The notes below the pieces were generated by a model. It was not told where the DNA came from. It did no database searches and worked only from the letters and a program-made list of their open reading frames with translations. 64,000 nucleotides of DNA from UBA1413 sp964552955. Lineage in GTDB: Bacteria; Bacteroidota; Bacteroidia; Bacteroidales; Prolixibacteraceae. Each line of letters begins with the position of its first letter. The stretch's first letter is position 1. The stretch is from positions 62,001 to 126,000 of the forward strand of contig CAZKIU010000001.1 in the NCBI GenBank assembly GCA_964552955.1. The letters run 5' to 3'. This document shows, one piece after another, positions 1 to 8,514 of the stretch. The position numbers and the translations under genes were made by a program.

Positions 1-136
1 TGTCGTTATAAAAATCATTCAGGTAAGGATTGTCGTCGACATCCTCAAAGTTGGGTTTCCATCCGTAATGTTTGGAGAGCAATTCGGTGAGGGTCGTCTT
101 TCCTGCACCGATATTTCCGGCTACTGCGATGTGCAT
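1..136 (-). CDS. Deoxynucleoside kinase, N-terminal part only (runs off the left edge)
   Basis: The minus strand from the ATG at 134-136 encodes a protein starting MHIAVAGNIGAGKTTL. The GNIGAGKT stretch is the P-loop of the deoxynucleoside kinase family (dGK/dAK type), and the following acidic stretch (EDVDDNPYLNDFY) matches the family's conserved substrate-site region. Only 45 codons are inside the window; the rest lies to the left. The family phosphorylates deoxynucleosides with ATP in the cytoplasm as a salvage step. It is the last gene before a 34-nt spacer to the stop codon of the GH3-family gene on the same strand, so the two may be co-transcribed. Which deoxynucleoside it uses cannot be told from this fragment. 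Confidence 0.85.
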   Translation of the reverse strand, partial: MHIAVAGNIGAGKTTLTELLSKHYGWKPNFEDVDDNPYLNDFYND

Positions 137-170
137 AAGTAAAGGTTTAAATATATTTCAAAGATAAGCG

Positions 171-1688
171 CTATTTTTTCCCGAGCAACTCCAGGAGCTG
201 ATCAAGGTATTGTCTGTCGTTGGCCAGCCGGGGAATTTTATTCTGTCCGCCGGTTTTACCCCGGTTTTTCATCCAGGTATAAAACGTTCCGGCAGGGGCC
301 ATGACTAGCTGAGGCATGTCCAGGGTCATATTTTTATGCCGTTTGGCTTCATAATCGGAGTTGAGGGTTTTCAATGCCGTATCAAGAAGGGTCATGAAAT
401 GGTCGGGATGAGCCGGCTCCTTCTCAAACTCGATGATCCATTGGTGGGCGCCCTGTTGCCCCTCACTCATAAATACCGGCCCGGCCGTGTACTCCTGGAT
501 GATGGCATTTTCACGCTCGCAGGCGATCTTCAGTGCCTGTTCTGCATTGTCGACGATCAGCTCCTCCCCAAAAGCATTGATGAAATGGCGGGTTCGTCCT
601 GTAATCCTGATCTTATAGGGATTCAGGGAGGTGAAACGCACCGTATCCCCGATGATGTAACGCCACAATCCACCGTTAGTGCTGATCACGATGGCATAAT
701 TCTCCTCCGTGTTAACCCCGTCGAGGGCGACCACCTGCGGGGAGTCTGACCCCCACTCCTTCATGGGAATAAACTCATAGAATACCCCCAGATCGAGCAT
801 CAATAGCATGTCATGCTGGCTGGGATTGTCCTGGATCGCGAAGAATCCTTCAGAAGCATTGTAGGTTTCCATGTAATGCATCTGGTCTGAGGGGATGGCT
901 TTACGGTATTGCTCCCGGTAAGGATCGAAGTTGATCCCTCCATGAATGAACAGCTCCAGGTTGGGCCAGATCTCCAGGATGTTTTTCTTGCCTGTCTTCT
1001 CCAGAATACGCTTCAGCATCACCAGATACCAGGAGGGAACCCCCGCAAAGGAGGTCACATTTTCATTCAGTGAGGTCTCAATAATCTTGTCGATTTTCTC
1101 CTCGAACTCCGGAATCAGGGCGATCTCCGTCGGGGGAATCCTGATGAACTGCGTCCAGAAAGGAATGTTCTCGATTAAAATCGCCGACAGGTCACCATAG
1201 TAAGAGTTATTGCTGAAATTATTGACGGCATGGCTCCCTCCCAGCGTGAGGGATTTGCCGGTGAAAATCCGGGAAGCAGGATAATTGCGCATGTAGAGGG
1301 CCAGCACATCCTTGCCTCCCCGGAAATGGCAATTCTCCAGCGACTCCCTGGTCACGGGAATAAACTTGCTTTTATCACTGGTCGTTCCCGATGATTTGGC
1401 AAACCACCTTACCTCACCAGGCCAGAGCAGGCTTTTCTCGCCCCCCCTCAGCCGTTCCACCCACGGCTTCAGCTCCTCATAGGTCTGCAACGGCAGCCGC
1501 TTCTGAAATTCAGCCACCGACTGAATCGTTTCGAATTGGTAAAGCTTTCCGAATTCGGTATTCCGGGCGGTGTCCAGCAATTGAAAAAGCTGCTCCTCCT
1601 GGATGTCATGAGGATGCCTGCTGTAAAGGTCTATCTGATAAATTCTTTTATAATTCAACCAGTTGACTACAGAATTGATAAGCGGCAT
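171..1688 (-). CDS. GH3 auxin-responsive promoter family protein (acyl-adenylate-forming enzyme)
   Basis: About 505 residues. The conserved adenylation motif SSGTTSDKSKFIPVT lies near residue 100 and the C-terminal part carries the GH3-like YIIGDTVRF and ITGRTRHFINAFGEE motifs. Plant GH3 enzymes conjugate amino acids to acyl acids through acyl-AMP; the bacterial members common in Bacteroidota have no settled substrate, so function is inferred only at the level of an ATP-dependent acyl-adenylating ligase. An in-frame ATG exists at 1736, but the start at 1688 (MPLINSVVNWLNYKRIYQ) is preferred because the family normally begins with this segment and because a TACATTTG -7 box (1709-1716) lies between the two ATGs, which would put the longer start upstream of transcription. 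Confidence 0.88.
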   Translation of the reverse strand: MPLINSVVNWLNYKRIYQIDLYSRHPHDIQEEQLFQLLDTARNTEFGKLYQFETIQSVAEFQKRLPLQTYEELKPWVERLRGGEKSLLWPGEVRWFAKSSGTTSDKSKFIPVTRESLENCHFRGGKDVLALYMRNYPASRIFTGKSLTLGGSHAVNNFSNNSYYGDLSAILIENIPFWTQFIRIPPTEIALIPEFEEKIDKIIETSLNENVTSFAGVPSWYLVMLKRILEKTGKKNILEIWPNLELFIHGGINFDPYREQYRKAIPSDQMHYMETYNASEGFFAIQDNPSQHDMLLMLDLGVFYEFIPMKEWGSDSPQVVALDGVNTEENYAIVISTNGGLWRYIIGDTVRFTSLNPYKIRITGRTRHFINAFGEELIVDNAEQALKIACERENAIIQEYTAGPVFMSEGQQGAHQWIIEFEKEPAHPDHFMTLLDTALKTLNSDYEAKRHKNMTLDMPQLVMAPAGTFYTWMKNRGKTGGQNKIPRLANDRQYLDQLLELLGKK

Positions 1689-1708
1689 AAGCAAGTATTT
1701 ATCACTTT

Positions 1709-1716
1709 CAAATGTA
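1709..1716 (-). promoter_or_regulatory. Promoter -7 box TACATTTG for the GH3-family gene
   Basis: On the minus strand the sequence reads TACATTTG, a full match to the Bacteroidota -7 consensus TAnnTTTG, 20 nt upstream of the ATG at 1688. The intergenic space to cvpA (1737-1892) otherwise holds a GC-rich imperfect hairpin around 1770-1798 next to an A-run, with no recognised role. Confidence 0.55.
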
Positions 1717-1892
1717 GGAATATTTTCAGCCATCATCAGGCCAACACAAATAATTCCTAATTTTAAGCCTGCCGGAACAGGGGCCCTGCCGGGCAGGAAA
1801 AAAAACCGGGTTTATGCCTGACAGCAACAGACAACGGCCGTATTCCATCCCTTTTCAAAGCTGGCATGTGTTTCAAAATAAACCTTTTATCA

Positions 1893-2405
1893 ATGAACTA
1901 TCTTGACATAGTCCTGGCCATTCTGTTGATCCTTTCTGCTATTAATGGGTTTGTGAAGGGTTTCGTGGAAGAATTGGCCGGATTGGTCGCCCTCATTCTG
2001 GGGATCTGGGCGGCCCTCCGCTTTTCCGACAGGGTAGCCCAGTGGCTGATTGACCAGTTCAACTGGACTTTTGAACACCTGAATATCATCGCCTTCTTCA
2101 TCACCTTTATCCTGGTGGTCATCCTGGTTAACCTCATCGGCTCCTGGGTCAACAAAATGGTGAAGGCCGTGTCACTGGGGTTTATCAACCGGCTGGCCGG
2201 ACTGGCTTTCGGGGTGATCAAGGGTGCATTGGTTTTGAGCATTTTCCTGGTGATCTTTAATAAATTCGACCAGGACATCCACCTTATCAACCAGAATGTC
2301 AAAGCCACCTCCAGGCTTTATAATCCCCTTAAGGATTTCGCTCCCGGAGTCTTTCCCTACCTTGACTTCTGGGGGGAGAACTCACCCGAGGAGCCGGAAA
2401 TTTAG
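1893..2405 (+). CDS. cvpA: CvpA family membrane protein
   Basis: A 170-residue protein starting MNYLDIVLAILLILSAING with four predicted transmembrane segments (about residues 4-22, 27-46, 63-85 and 102-125) and a polar C-terminal tail. The N-terminal segment, the GFVKGFVEELAGLVALILG motif and the fourth segment (GLAFGVIKGALVLSIFLVI) are typical of the CvpA/colicin V production family. An in-frame ATG nine codons upstream (1866) would add a short unmatched peptide and is not chosen. The gene precedes tyrS by 46 nt, but tyrS has its own promoter box. The biochemical role of CvpA in Bacteroidota is not established; in proteobacteria it affects purF expression, envelope integrity and bile tolerance. 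Confidence 0.85.
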   Translation: MNYLDIVLAILLILSAINGFVKGFVEELAGLVALILGIWAALRFSDRVAQWLIDQFNWTFEHLNIIAFFITFILVVILVNLIGSWVNKMVKAVSLGFINRLAGLAFGVIKGALVLSIFLVIFNKFDQDIHLINQNVKATSRLYNPLKDFAPGVFPYLDFWGENSPEEPEI

Positions 2406-2426
2406 TGCTCCCTAAGATTCTATTTT

Positions 2427-2434
2427 TATCTTTG
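2427..2434 (+). promoter_or_regulatory. Promoter -7 box TATCTTTG for tyrS
   Basis: TATCTTTG followed by GCGCAAAA matches TAnnTTTG and lies 17 nt before the tyrS ATG. A similar TTTGCGC context occurs at the efp promoter (6880-6887). Confidence 0.6.
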
Positions 2435-2451
2435 CGCAAAATTTTGAAACC

Positions 2452-3744
2452 ATGAACTTTGTTGAAGAACTTTCCTGGCGGGGAATGATCCATGATGTGA
2501 TGCCGGGAACGGAAGAGTTGTTGTTGAAAGAACTCACTTCGGCCTATGTGGGTATTGATCCCACGGCCGACTCCCTCCATATCGGTCACATGGTCGGAGT
2601 GATGATGCTGAAGCATTTCCAGAGGTGCGGGCACAAACCCATTGCCCTGGTAGGCGGCGCTACCGGAATGATCGGCGATCCCAGCATGAAGTCCCAGGAA
2701 CGCAATCTCCTCGATGAGGCGACCCTGCGGCACAACCAGGAGTGTATCAAGAATCAGCTGGCCCGCTTCCTGGACTTCGAATCAGATGCCCCCAATGCCG
2801 CCGAACTGGTCAACAACTATGACTGGATGAAGGAATTCACCTTCCTCGACTTCATCAGGGATATCGGCAAGCACATCACCGTCAACTATATGATTTCCAA
2901 AGACTCAGTAAAAAAACGACTCTCTGCGGAAAGCCGCGAAGGGATGTCCTTCACTGAGTTCACCTATCAGTTGGTGCAGGGGTATGATTTCCTCTACCTC
3001 TACCAGCATTACAACTGCAAACTCCAGATGGGAGGTTCCGACCAATGGGGGAACATCACCACTGGCACCGAGCTGATCCGTCGTAAAACCGGGGGGGAAG
3101 CCTTCGCCCTTACCTGTCCGCTGATTACCAAGGCCGACGGCAGCAAGTTCGGAAAAACCGAATCGGGAAACGTGTGGCTCGACCCGGAGAAAACCTCTCC
3201 CTATGAGTTTTACCAGTTCTGGCTCAACACTTCCGACGAGGATGCTGAAAAGTACATCAAAATATTCACTCTTCTTCCGCGGGAAGAAGTCGACCAACTG
3301 ACCCTGGAACACAGGGAGGCCCCCCACCAGCGGCTGCTCCAGAAGAGGCTGGCCGAAGAATTGACGGTCATGGTCCACAGCCGTGAAGAGTATGAAATGG
3401 CCGTGGAAGCCTCACTGATCCTTTTCGGACAGGGCACGGCCGACCAGTTGCGCCGGCTGAATGAAAAAACCCTGCTCTCCATTTTCGAGGGGGTCCCCCG
3501 CTTCGAAATCTCCCGCGAAGGACTCTCCGCCGGCATTCCTGTGGTCGACCTGCTGGCAGGCGAAACAGCCGTCTTCCCCTCCAAAGGAGAAATCCGCCGC
3601 ACCATCCAGGCCAACGGACTCAGTATCAACAAGGAAAAAATCAACTCCCCCGACCTGGTGGTCGACGCTTCCTTTCTGATCGGAGGCAAATACCTTCTGG
3701 CCCAAAAAGGCAAAAAGAACTACTTTCTGATTATTGCCAGGTAA
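2452..3744 (+). CDS. tyrS: Tyrosine--tRNA ligase
   Basis: A 430-residue class I aminoacyl-tRNA synthetase of normal bacterial TyrS length. The ATP-binding HIGH motif is at residues 43-46 (SLHIGHMVG). The KMSKS loop appears as KFGKT at about 232-236, the form usual in bacterial TyrS. The tyrosine-site signature YQLVQGYDFLYLY and GGSDQWGNI lie between them. An S4-like RNA-binding domain occupies the last 70 or so residues (IRRTIQANGLSIN...). It charges tRNA-Tyr with tyrosine in the cytoplasm. The ATG start at 2452 directly precedes the conserved NFVEELSWRGMIHDVMPG opening and follows a good -7 box. It is a complete, ordinary housekeeping gene. Confidence 0.98.
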   Translation: MNFVEELSWRGMIHDVMPGTEELLLKELTSAYVGIDPTADSLHIGHMVGVMMLKHFQRCGHKPIALVGGATGMIGDPSMKSQERNLLDEATLRHNQECIKNQLARFLDFESDAPNAAELVNNYDWMKEFTFLDFIRDIGKHITVNYMISKDSVKKRLSAESREGMSFTEFTYQLVQGYDFLYLYQHYNCKLQMGGSDQWGNITTGTELIRRKTGGEAFALTCPLITKADGSKFGKTESGNVWLDPEKTSPYEFYQFWLNTSDEDAEKYIKIFTLLPREEVDQLTLEHREAPHQRLLQKRLAEELTVMVHSREEYEMAVEASLILFGQGTADQLRRLNEKTLLSIFEGVPRFEISREGLSAGIPVVDLLAGETAVFPSKGEIRRTIQANGLSINKEKINSPDLVVDASFLIGGKYLLAQKGKKNYFLIIAR

Positions 3745-3807
3745 CAGGATATAATAAAGGACAAGGGCTGACGTTTAGAGAGTAACTGATAATTACAAAC
3801 CATCTTT

Positions 3808-4758
3808 ATGAACGATATTTACGACAACCAGCGCATTCTGGAAGTGATCCGCAAACATTTCATTCATTTTATCCTGATCGGCGCGCTGGCCGTCCTGATG
3901 GCCGCCCTCTTTTCCTCGCCCTTCTTTATTAAACCCAAGTTCAAATCCACCGCCAGGATCTATCCCATCAACCTGGCCGTTCTCAGCATGGAGTCAGAAT
4001 CAGAGCAAATGCTTGAAATCATCAACTCCAACGACATCAAAATAAAGATGTTTGATGCATTCAGGCTCGATACCGTTTATAAAATTGACCGGCAGGATCC
4101 CCAGTACATGACCAACATGCTGGGGGAATACAATACCAATGTGTCGACCAACAAAACTGAATTTGAGACGGTAGAGATCTCGGTGCTCGACCGGGATCCC
4201 GGGCGGGCGGCCGCCATGTGCGACTCCATCATCCACTATTACAATGCGAAGGTACGGGAGATGCACGCGGTTAAAAACCTGGAAATGGTTAATATCCTGA
4301 AGAACAATATGGTTCTGAGAATGGCTGAACGGGATTCCATTCACCAGCTGTTGAAGGAGAAACGCGACAAATTCCAGATCCTGGATTTTGACACCCAGGT
4401 GAAGGAAGTCACCCGGGGCTATATGGAAGCGCTCTCCACAGGGAGGGACCAATCCGCCGGAGGAAAGGAGATCAAAACGTTGTATGGCAATTTGTCAGAA
4501 CAGGGAGGCGACGCCTATATTCTGGAAAGGAATTTCAGAAAACTGACCAGCACCATTGACTCCCTTAAATTCCAGTACGATATCAACGTTTCGGAAGCAA
4601 CCAAACACATTACCTATTGTTTTGTAGTGGAGAAGCCCTTCCCTGCCGACAAGAAATCCTATCCTGTGCGGTGGATGATCGTAGCGGTCACCACGTTCAG
4701 CGCCCTGTTTCTGTCGTTACTGCTTTTCATTTTACTCGATTACAGGAGGGCCAGGTGA
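3808..4758 (+). CDS. Wzz-like chain-length/tyrosine-kinase-adaptor type membrane protein
   Basis: A 316-residue protein with an N-terminal transmembrane segment (about 19-38), a long periplasmic region rich in charged helices (about 110-270, including KNNMVLRMAERDSIHQLLKEKRDK), and a C-terminal transmembrane segment near 290-310 ending in a short basic tail (DYRRAR). This two-helix layout with a coiled periplasmic domain is that of Wzz-type polysaccharide co-polymerases. No cytoplasmic kinase domain is present. The stop codon overlaps the GTG start of the next gene (GTGA), so it is translationally coupled to an O-antigen-ligase-like protein, which supports a role in surface polysaccharide assembly. 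Sequence conservation with classical Wzz is low and chain-length control is inferred from topology and context. Confidence 0.75.
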   Translation: MNDIYDNQRILEVIRKHFIHFILIGALAVLMAALFSSPFFIKPKFKSTARIYPINLAVLSMESESEQMLEIINSNDIKIKMFDAFRLDTVYKIDRQDPQYMTNMLGEYNTNVSTNKTEFETVEISVLDRDPGRAAAMCDSIIHYYNAKVREMHAVKNLEMVNILKNNMVLRMAERDSIHQLLKEKRDKFQILDFDTQVKEVTRGYMEALSTGRDQSAGGKEIKTLYGNLSEQGGDAYILERNFRKLTSTIDSLKFQYDINVSEATKHITYCFVVEKPFPADKKSYPVRWMIVAVTTFSALFLSLLLFILLDYRRAR

Positions 4759-6215
4759 TTGCGCTCCTCCGGAAAGTACCGGTTCGCACGCTGCTGGTTT
4801 ACGCGGTAACCCTGCTGTTTATCGTGGTGAACGGCTACATGGTCGTGAAAAAACACACCCTGCTGGCCGGGATGCTTCCGGTGCTCTTCGCCATCGTTTT
4901 ACTGGCCATTTACTCGCTCGACAAGGTGCTCTTGCTCACCGTTTTCCTCACGCCCCTCTCTCTGCCCCTCCACCAGTTGATGCCACAGCTCTCCTTCGAC
5001 ATGTTCCTGCCTACGGAACCCCTGCTCTTCGGGGTCTTGCTGCTTTTCTTGATGAAACTGGCGATGGGGTATCGCCCCGATCGCAGGATCATGCATCACC
5101 CGGTCACCTGGACCATTGGCATTTACCTGGCCTGGATCCTGGTGACCAGTATGACCAGCACCATGCCGGTGGTTTCCCTGAAGTTTTTCATGGTCAAGGT
5201 GTGGTTCATCACCGGTTTTTACCTTCTGGCCATCCCCCTCTTCGCCGATAAAGTCAATTACAAGCGGTTTGTCTGGCTTTACACCCTGGCGCTGGGGATC
5301 GTCATTGGGTATACCATTGGCCGTCATCTGGGATACGGGCTGATGGACCAGCAGGCGGCCCACTTTGTCATGAATCCCTTTTACAAAGACCACACCTCCT
5401 ACGGTGCGGCCCTGGCCATGTTCATCCCCTTCATCACCCTGTTAACCTTCACCAGGGTCCATCGCCTCCTTTACCGGTGGATCGCCGGCGGCGTGCTGGC
5501 CCTTCTGCTGCTGGCCTTCGTTCTCTCCTATACCCGGGCAGCCTGGCTCAGCCTGATGCTGGCACTGGGCGTTTGGGTTTTGCTCAAACTCAGAATAAAA
5601 TTCAAAACCCTGCTCCTCACCCTGCTCTCTCTGGTGGTGGTGGTGGTGGTCTTCCAGCAGCAAATCGTCTCCTATCTGGAGCGGAACAACGAAGAGTCCT
5701 CGTCTAACCTGATGGAGCACTTCTCCTCTATGTCAAATATTACAAGTGATGCCTCCAACCTGGAGCGGATCAACCGGTGGAGCTGTGCCCTGCGGATGTT
5801 CCATGACCGGCCGGTTTTTGGCTATGGCCCCGGAACCTACATGTTCAAATATGCCCCCTATCAGCTCACCAAGGACCGGACCATCATCAGCACCAATGCC
5901 GGTGATGCCGGAAATGCCCACAGTGAGTACCTGGGCCCCCTGGCAGAAAGCGGCCTCCCGGGAATGCTCTCTTTTCTGCTCCTGACCGGAACCTTGCTTT
6001 ATGTGGCCTTTAATACCTACAACCGGCTCAGGAACAAGGAAATGAAAATTTACCTTACTGGAGCCCTTCTCGGACTGATTACCTACTTCGGTCATGGCTT
6101 CATGAACAACTTCCTTGACACCGACAAGGCCTCAGTCCCCTTCTGGGGTTTCACTTCCATGATCGTGGCCATCGACCTGTGGTCACGCCAACAGCCCACT
6201 CCTTCCGGCGAATAG
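4755..6215 (+). CDS. O-antigen ligase family (Wzy_C) polytopic membrane protein
   Basis: About 486 residues with roughly 11 hydrophobic segments and one large periplasmic loop (about residues 315-400, EERNNEESS... to HSEYLGPLAESG) that carries the conserved GPGTYMFKY and NAHSEYLGPLAESGLPG motifs of the Wzy_C/O-antigen ligase superfamily. Members either ligate undecaprenyl-linked polysaccharide to lipid A core or polymerise repeat units in the periplasm; the two cannot be told apart here. The start is the GTG at 4755, which overlaps the stop of the Wzz-like gene and is preceded by AGGAGGG at 4744-4750, one of the few strong Shine-Dalgarno sites in the window. An upstream in-frame ATG at 4617 lies inside the preceding gene and is rejected. 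Confidence 0.85.
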   Translation: MIALLRKVPVRTLLVYAVTLLFIVVNGYMVVKKHTLLAGMLPVLFAIVLLAIYSLDKVLLLTVFLTPLSLPLHQLMPQLSFDMFLPTEPLLFGVLLLFLMKLAMGYRPDRRIMHHPVTWTIGIYLAWILVTSMTSTMPVVSLKFFMVKVWFITGFYLLAIPLFADKVNYKRFVWLYTLALGIVIGYTIGRHLGYGLMDQQAAHFVMNPFYKDHTSYGAALAMFIPFITLLTFTRVHRLLYRWIAGGVLALLLLAFVLSYTRAAWLSLMLALGVWVLLKLRIKFKTLLLTLLSLVVVVVVFQQQIVSYLERNNEESSSNLMEHFSSMSNITSDASNLERINRWSCALRMFHDRPVFGYGPGTYMFKYAPYQLTKDRTIISTNAGDAGNAHSEYLGPLAESGLPGMLSFLLLTGTLLYVAFNTYNRLRNKEMKIYLTGALLGLITYFGHGFMNNFLDTDKASVPFWGFTSMIVAIDLWSRQQPTPSGE

Positions 6216-6228
6216 ATCCCCCACCCAC

Positions 6229-6267
6229 AAAAAAAACGGTGACTCCCCTGAAAAGGAAAATCACCGT
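6229..6267 (-). terminator. Intrinsic terminator of efp
   Basis: Read on the minus strand, a 7-bp stem ACGGTGA/TCACCGT (6261-6267 with 6236-6242) is followed by a run of eight T (complement of 6229-6236). It sits 24 nt after the efp stop codon and faces the end of the plus-strand ligase gene. Confidence 0.75.
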
Positions 6268-6290
6268 CCCGACCGCAACCAAAGAAAACC

Positions 6291-6860
6291 TTACTGTTTT
6301 ACTCTTTCGTAGTAGCTGCGATCGCGGGTGTCTACCCTGACTGCATCCCCTTCATTGATGAAAAGGGGAACCATAATCTCGGCTCCTGTTTCCACGGTGG
6401 CCGGCTTAAGAGCTGTCGTACTGGCCGTGTTACCCTTTTCTCCCGGAACGGTATACGTCACCGTCAGTTCCACGAAGGGAGGGAGTTCCGCCGTCAGGGG
6501 CGTTTCTGTATCGGCATGAAATTGTACCTCAATAACCTGGCCCTCCTTCATGAGATCGTTATTCTCGATCAGATCAGGATTAAGGGAGATCTGTTCAAAA
6601 GTCTCCATGTGCATGAAGTTACAGCCCATATCATCCTTATAAAGGAACTGGTAGGGCCGCCTCTCAATGCGCACAACGTCTATCTTTACCCCAGAGTTGA
6701 ATGTATTCTCGATCACCCTCCCGGTTTTCAGGTTTCTCAGTTTCGTCCGTACAAAAGCGGGGCCTTTCCCCGGTTTCACATGCAGGAACTGCACGATCGT
6801 CCAAAGCTGATCGTTCCATTCCAAACAAAGCCCGTTTCTGAAATCTGCTGTTGTCGCCAT
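6291..6860 (-). CDS. efp: Elongation factor P
   Basis: A 189-residue protein of standard EF-P length with the three-domain order KOW-like N-terminal domain, central OB domain and C-terminal OB domain. The N-terminal loop reads HVKPGKGPAFVRTK, placing a lysine (K32) at the tip position that is post-translationally modified in many bacteria. The C-terminal signature DAVRVDTRDRSYYERVKQ is intact. EF-P binds ribosomes stalled at polyproline stretches and promotes peptide bond formation. The gene is monocistronic by appearance: a -7 box upstream (6880-6887) and an intrinsic terminator downstream (6229-6267). No EF-P modification gene was recognised in the window. Confidence 0.98.
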   Translation of the reverse strand: MATTADFRNGLCLEWNDQLWTIVQFLHVKPGKGPAFVRTKLRNLKTGRVIENTFNSGVKIDVVRIERRPYQFLYKDDMGCNFMHMETFEQISLNPDLIENNDLMKEGQVIEVQFHADTETPLTAELPPFVELTVTYTVPGEKGNTASTTALKPATVETGAEIMVPLFINEGDAVRVDTRDRSYYERVKQ

Positions 6861-6879
6861 AAATTTTGAAATTTTTGCG

Positions 6880-6887
6880 CAAAAATA
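6880..6887 (-). promoter_or_regulatory. Promoter -7 box TATTTTTG for efp
   Basis: The minus strand reads TATTTTTG followed by CGCAAAAA, 20 nt before the efp ATG. It matches TAnnTTTG. Confidence 0.6.
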
Positions 6888-6966
6888 GAGAATTCTCCGG
6901 AATTACAAGCAGGTCAATCCACTACGCTTTGCCTCCTTCCGGAAGTTTCCTCTTCTGACCAGTGGA

Positions 6967-7728
6967 TTATTTGATCTGTTCCTTCCCATTGATACGGTAA
7001 CTCACCAAAACGGCCCGCAGGGTGCCCGCTTTGGTCTCAAAATCGAGCTGAACGGGGATCTTCCGGTCTTTGGAAATATAAAACTTCATGCCATCGGACC
7101 GTTTCAGCACTTTTCCCTTATCGACCACGGGTGAAAGGACCATCGACTCGACCGGTCCCATCGGGGTGTCAATCGTGGTGTATCCATTGAACCTGATTTT
7201 AATATACTGGATATCATGCCCATTAAGGGTGGGTAATACGACCGTCCGCCCCTTGTTGATTTCTTCTATCATATTGTTACGGGCAAAATAAAAAAAGACC
7301 GTCAGAATGTCGGTAAGGTTGTCGGGCACCTTCATCCAGCCCGTACGGTCACTGTAGATGGAATCTTTATCGTGGTAATGAAACACCTCATTGTAATAGC
7401 GGTATTTGCGTTCCCTGATGTTTCTGACCGAGCGATAAGGGAGATAGGTCGCAGCATCCACAGTACTCTCGTAAACATCGTCCACATTGAACACCTTGTC
7501 GGTAAGACCGGTCGTCCGTCCCTTCAGGTGGTAGTCCACGGCTTTTTTTCCATTGAAAGTGGTATCCCTGATGGTAAGGACAGCCTCACCCCCTTTGACA
7601 AATCCCAGCTTAAGGTCAAAAACGAGACGCTCCTTGGTTTTAGAAGGAGCCGCCAGGGTCTGGCTCAGGGCGAAGAGAACCCAAAGCGCCGTCATCACTA
7701 TCTTTCCGTAATCATTCACCTTCTTCAT
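6967..7728 (-). CDS. DUF3108 domain-containing exported protein
   Basis: A 253-residue protein from the ATG at 7728: MKKVNDYGKIVMTALWVLFALSQTLAAP is a signal peptide, followed by a beta-rich domain beginning KERLVFDLKLGFVKGGEAVLTI, which matches DUF3108. The YFARNN and DGMKFYISKDRKIPVQLDFETKAGTLRAVLVSY-type segments near the end fit the family. The function of DUF3108 is not known; proteins of this type are periplasmic or outer-membrane-facing. A longer reading from 7890 would overlap tsaB by more than 150 nt and is rejected. The gene starts 4 nt after the tsaB stop and is the last gene of the purD-DUF6427-tsaB-DUF3108 operon. Confidence 0.75.
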   Translation of the reverse strand: MKKVNDYGKIVMTALWVLFALSQTLAAPSKTKERLVFDLKLGFVKGGEAVLTIRDTTFNGKKAVDYHLKGRTTGLTDKVFNVDDVYESTVDAATYLPYRSVRNIRERKYRYYNEVFHYHDKDSIYSDRTGWMKVPDNLTDILTVFFYFARNNMIEEINKGRTVVLPTLNGHDIQYIKIRFNGYTTIDTPMGPVESMVLSPVVDKGKVLKRSDGMKFYISKDRKIPVQLDFETKAGTLRAVLVSYRINGKEQIK

Positions 7729-7732
7729 TTTT

Positions 7733-8446
7733 TTAAAACACTTTATTCCGGGGAACGGTAGCGATGAAATCCTTGAGATAGAACGGCTCGAAATAAGGGA
7801 CGTTCTCGAATTCTCCTCTGTCATACCTTTCCTGGGCAAGGAAGGACATAAACCGTGCCGAAGCTTGCACATGATTGGGGAAGAGGGCATTGGGGTGGTT
7901 GATCACCTCGCGGCATTTGGCAGCGCCGTTGCCAAAGAAGTAAACCTTTCCCCGGTACAGTTCCTCTGTAAAAGCGTCCTGACCGATGATCATGGCCGAG
8001 ATGTCACGAAGGAGAGTTCCCCTGTGGTCGTAGAGGGCGGAATAGACCTCCATGCGCCGGGCGTCGAGCATAGGGCAGAGGAGCACCTCCCCGGAGTCTG
8101 AACCGCCATCGGGGTTGCTCCCGATGATTTCTGCGGCCCGGGCAGCCAGGGCATCGAGGGTGCTCACCGCCAGCAGAGGGATGCCCAGGGCATAGCAGAA
8201 TCCCTTGGCGGCCGACACCCCGATGCGGAGTCCGGTATAGGAACCCGGCCCCTTGCTGACACAAACGGCATCCAGGGCACCAGGGCCCATTCCCGCCGAG
8301 GCCAGCACCTTCTCCACAAAAACCGTTAAAAGCGCCGAATGACGCCCTCCCACGACATCCTCTTCCCAGGCCAGAAGCATCCCCCCTGAGGCCAAGGCCA
8401 CCGAACAGACTTCCGTGGCCGTTTCTAAAAGTAAAATATTCGCCAT
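7733..8446 (-). CDS. tsaB: tRNA threonylcarbamoyladenosine biosynthesis protein TsaB
   Basis: A 237-residue protein of the ASKHA fold with the TsaB opening MANILLLETATEVCSVAL, the GGRHSALLTVFVEKVL motif, the VSKGPGSYTGLRIGVSAAKGF signature and AVSTLDALAARA. TsaB partners TsaD and TsaE to transfer threonylcarbamoyl from threonylcarbamoyl-AMP to A37 of ANN-decoding tRNAs. It lacks TsaD's metal site, as expected, and acts as a scaffold. The start at 8446 is chosen over an ATG at 8497 because it begins the conserved strand exactly. It sits in a tight minus-strand operon behind purD and a DUF6427-like gene. Confidence 0.95.
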   Translation of the reverse strand: MANILLLETATEVCSVALASGGMLLAWEEDVVGGRHSALLTVFVEKVLASAGMGPGALDAVCVSKGPGSYTGLRIGVSAAKGFCYALGIPLLAVSTLDALAARAAEIIGSNPDGGSDSGEVLLCPMLDARRMEVYSALYDHRGTLLRDISAMIIGQDAFTEELYRGKVYFFGNGAAKCREVINHPNALFPNHVQASARFMSFLAQERYDRGEFENVPYFEPFYLKDFIATVPRNKVF

Positions 8447-8514
8447 ACCTGTCAATGGAAATAATTCCCACGGCAAAGGTAACATTTCAACGCTCAACCT
8501 GTTGAGGAGATCTC

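Noticed and set aside
1770..1798. GC-rich hairpin next to an A-run as a terminator
   Set aside because: It lies between divergent genes, where no transcript should end, and on either strand the T-run is on the wrong side or absent.
4617..4754. Longer start for the O-antigen ligase gene
   Set aside because: It would overlap the Wzz-like gene by about 140 nt in another frame. The GTG at 4755 has a strong AGGAGG site and a GTGA stop/start overlap.
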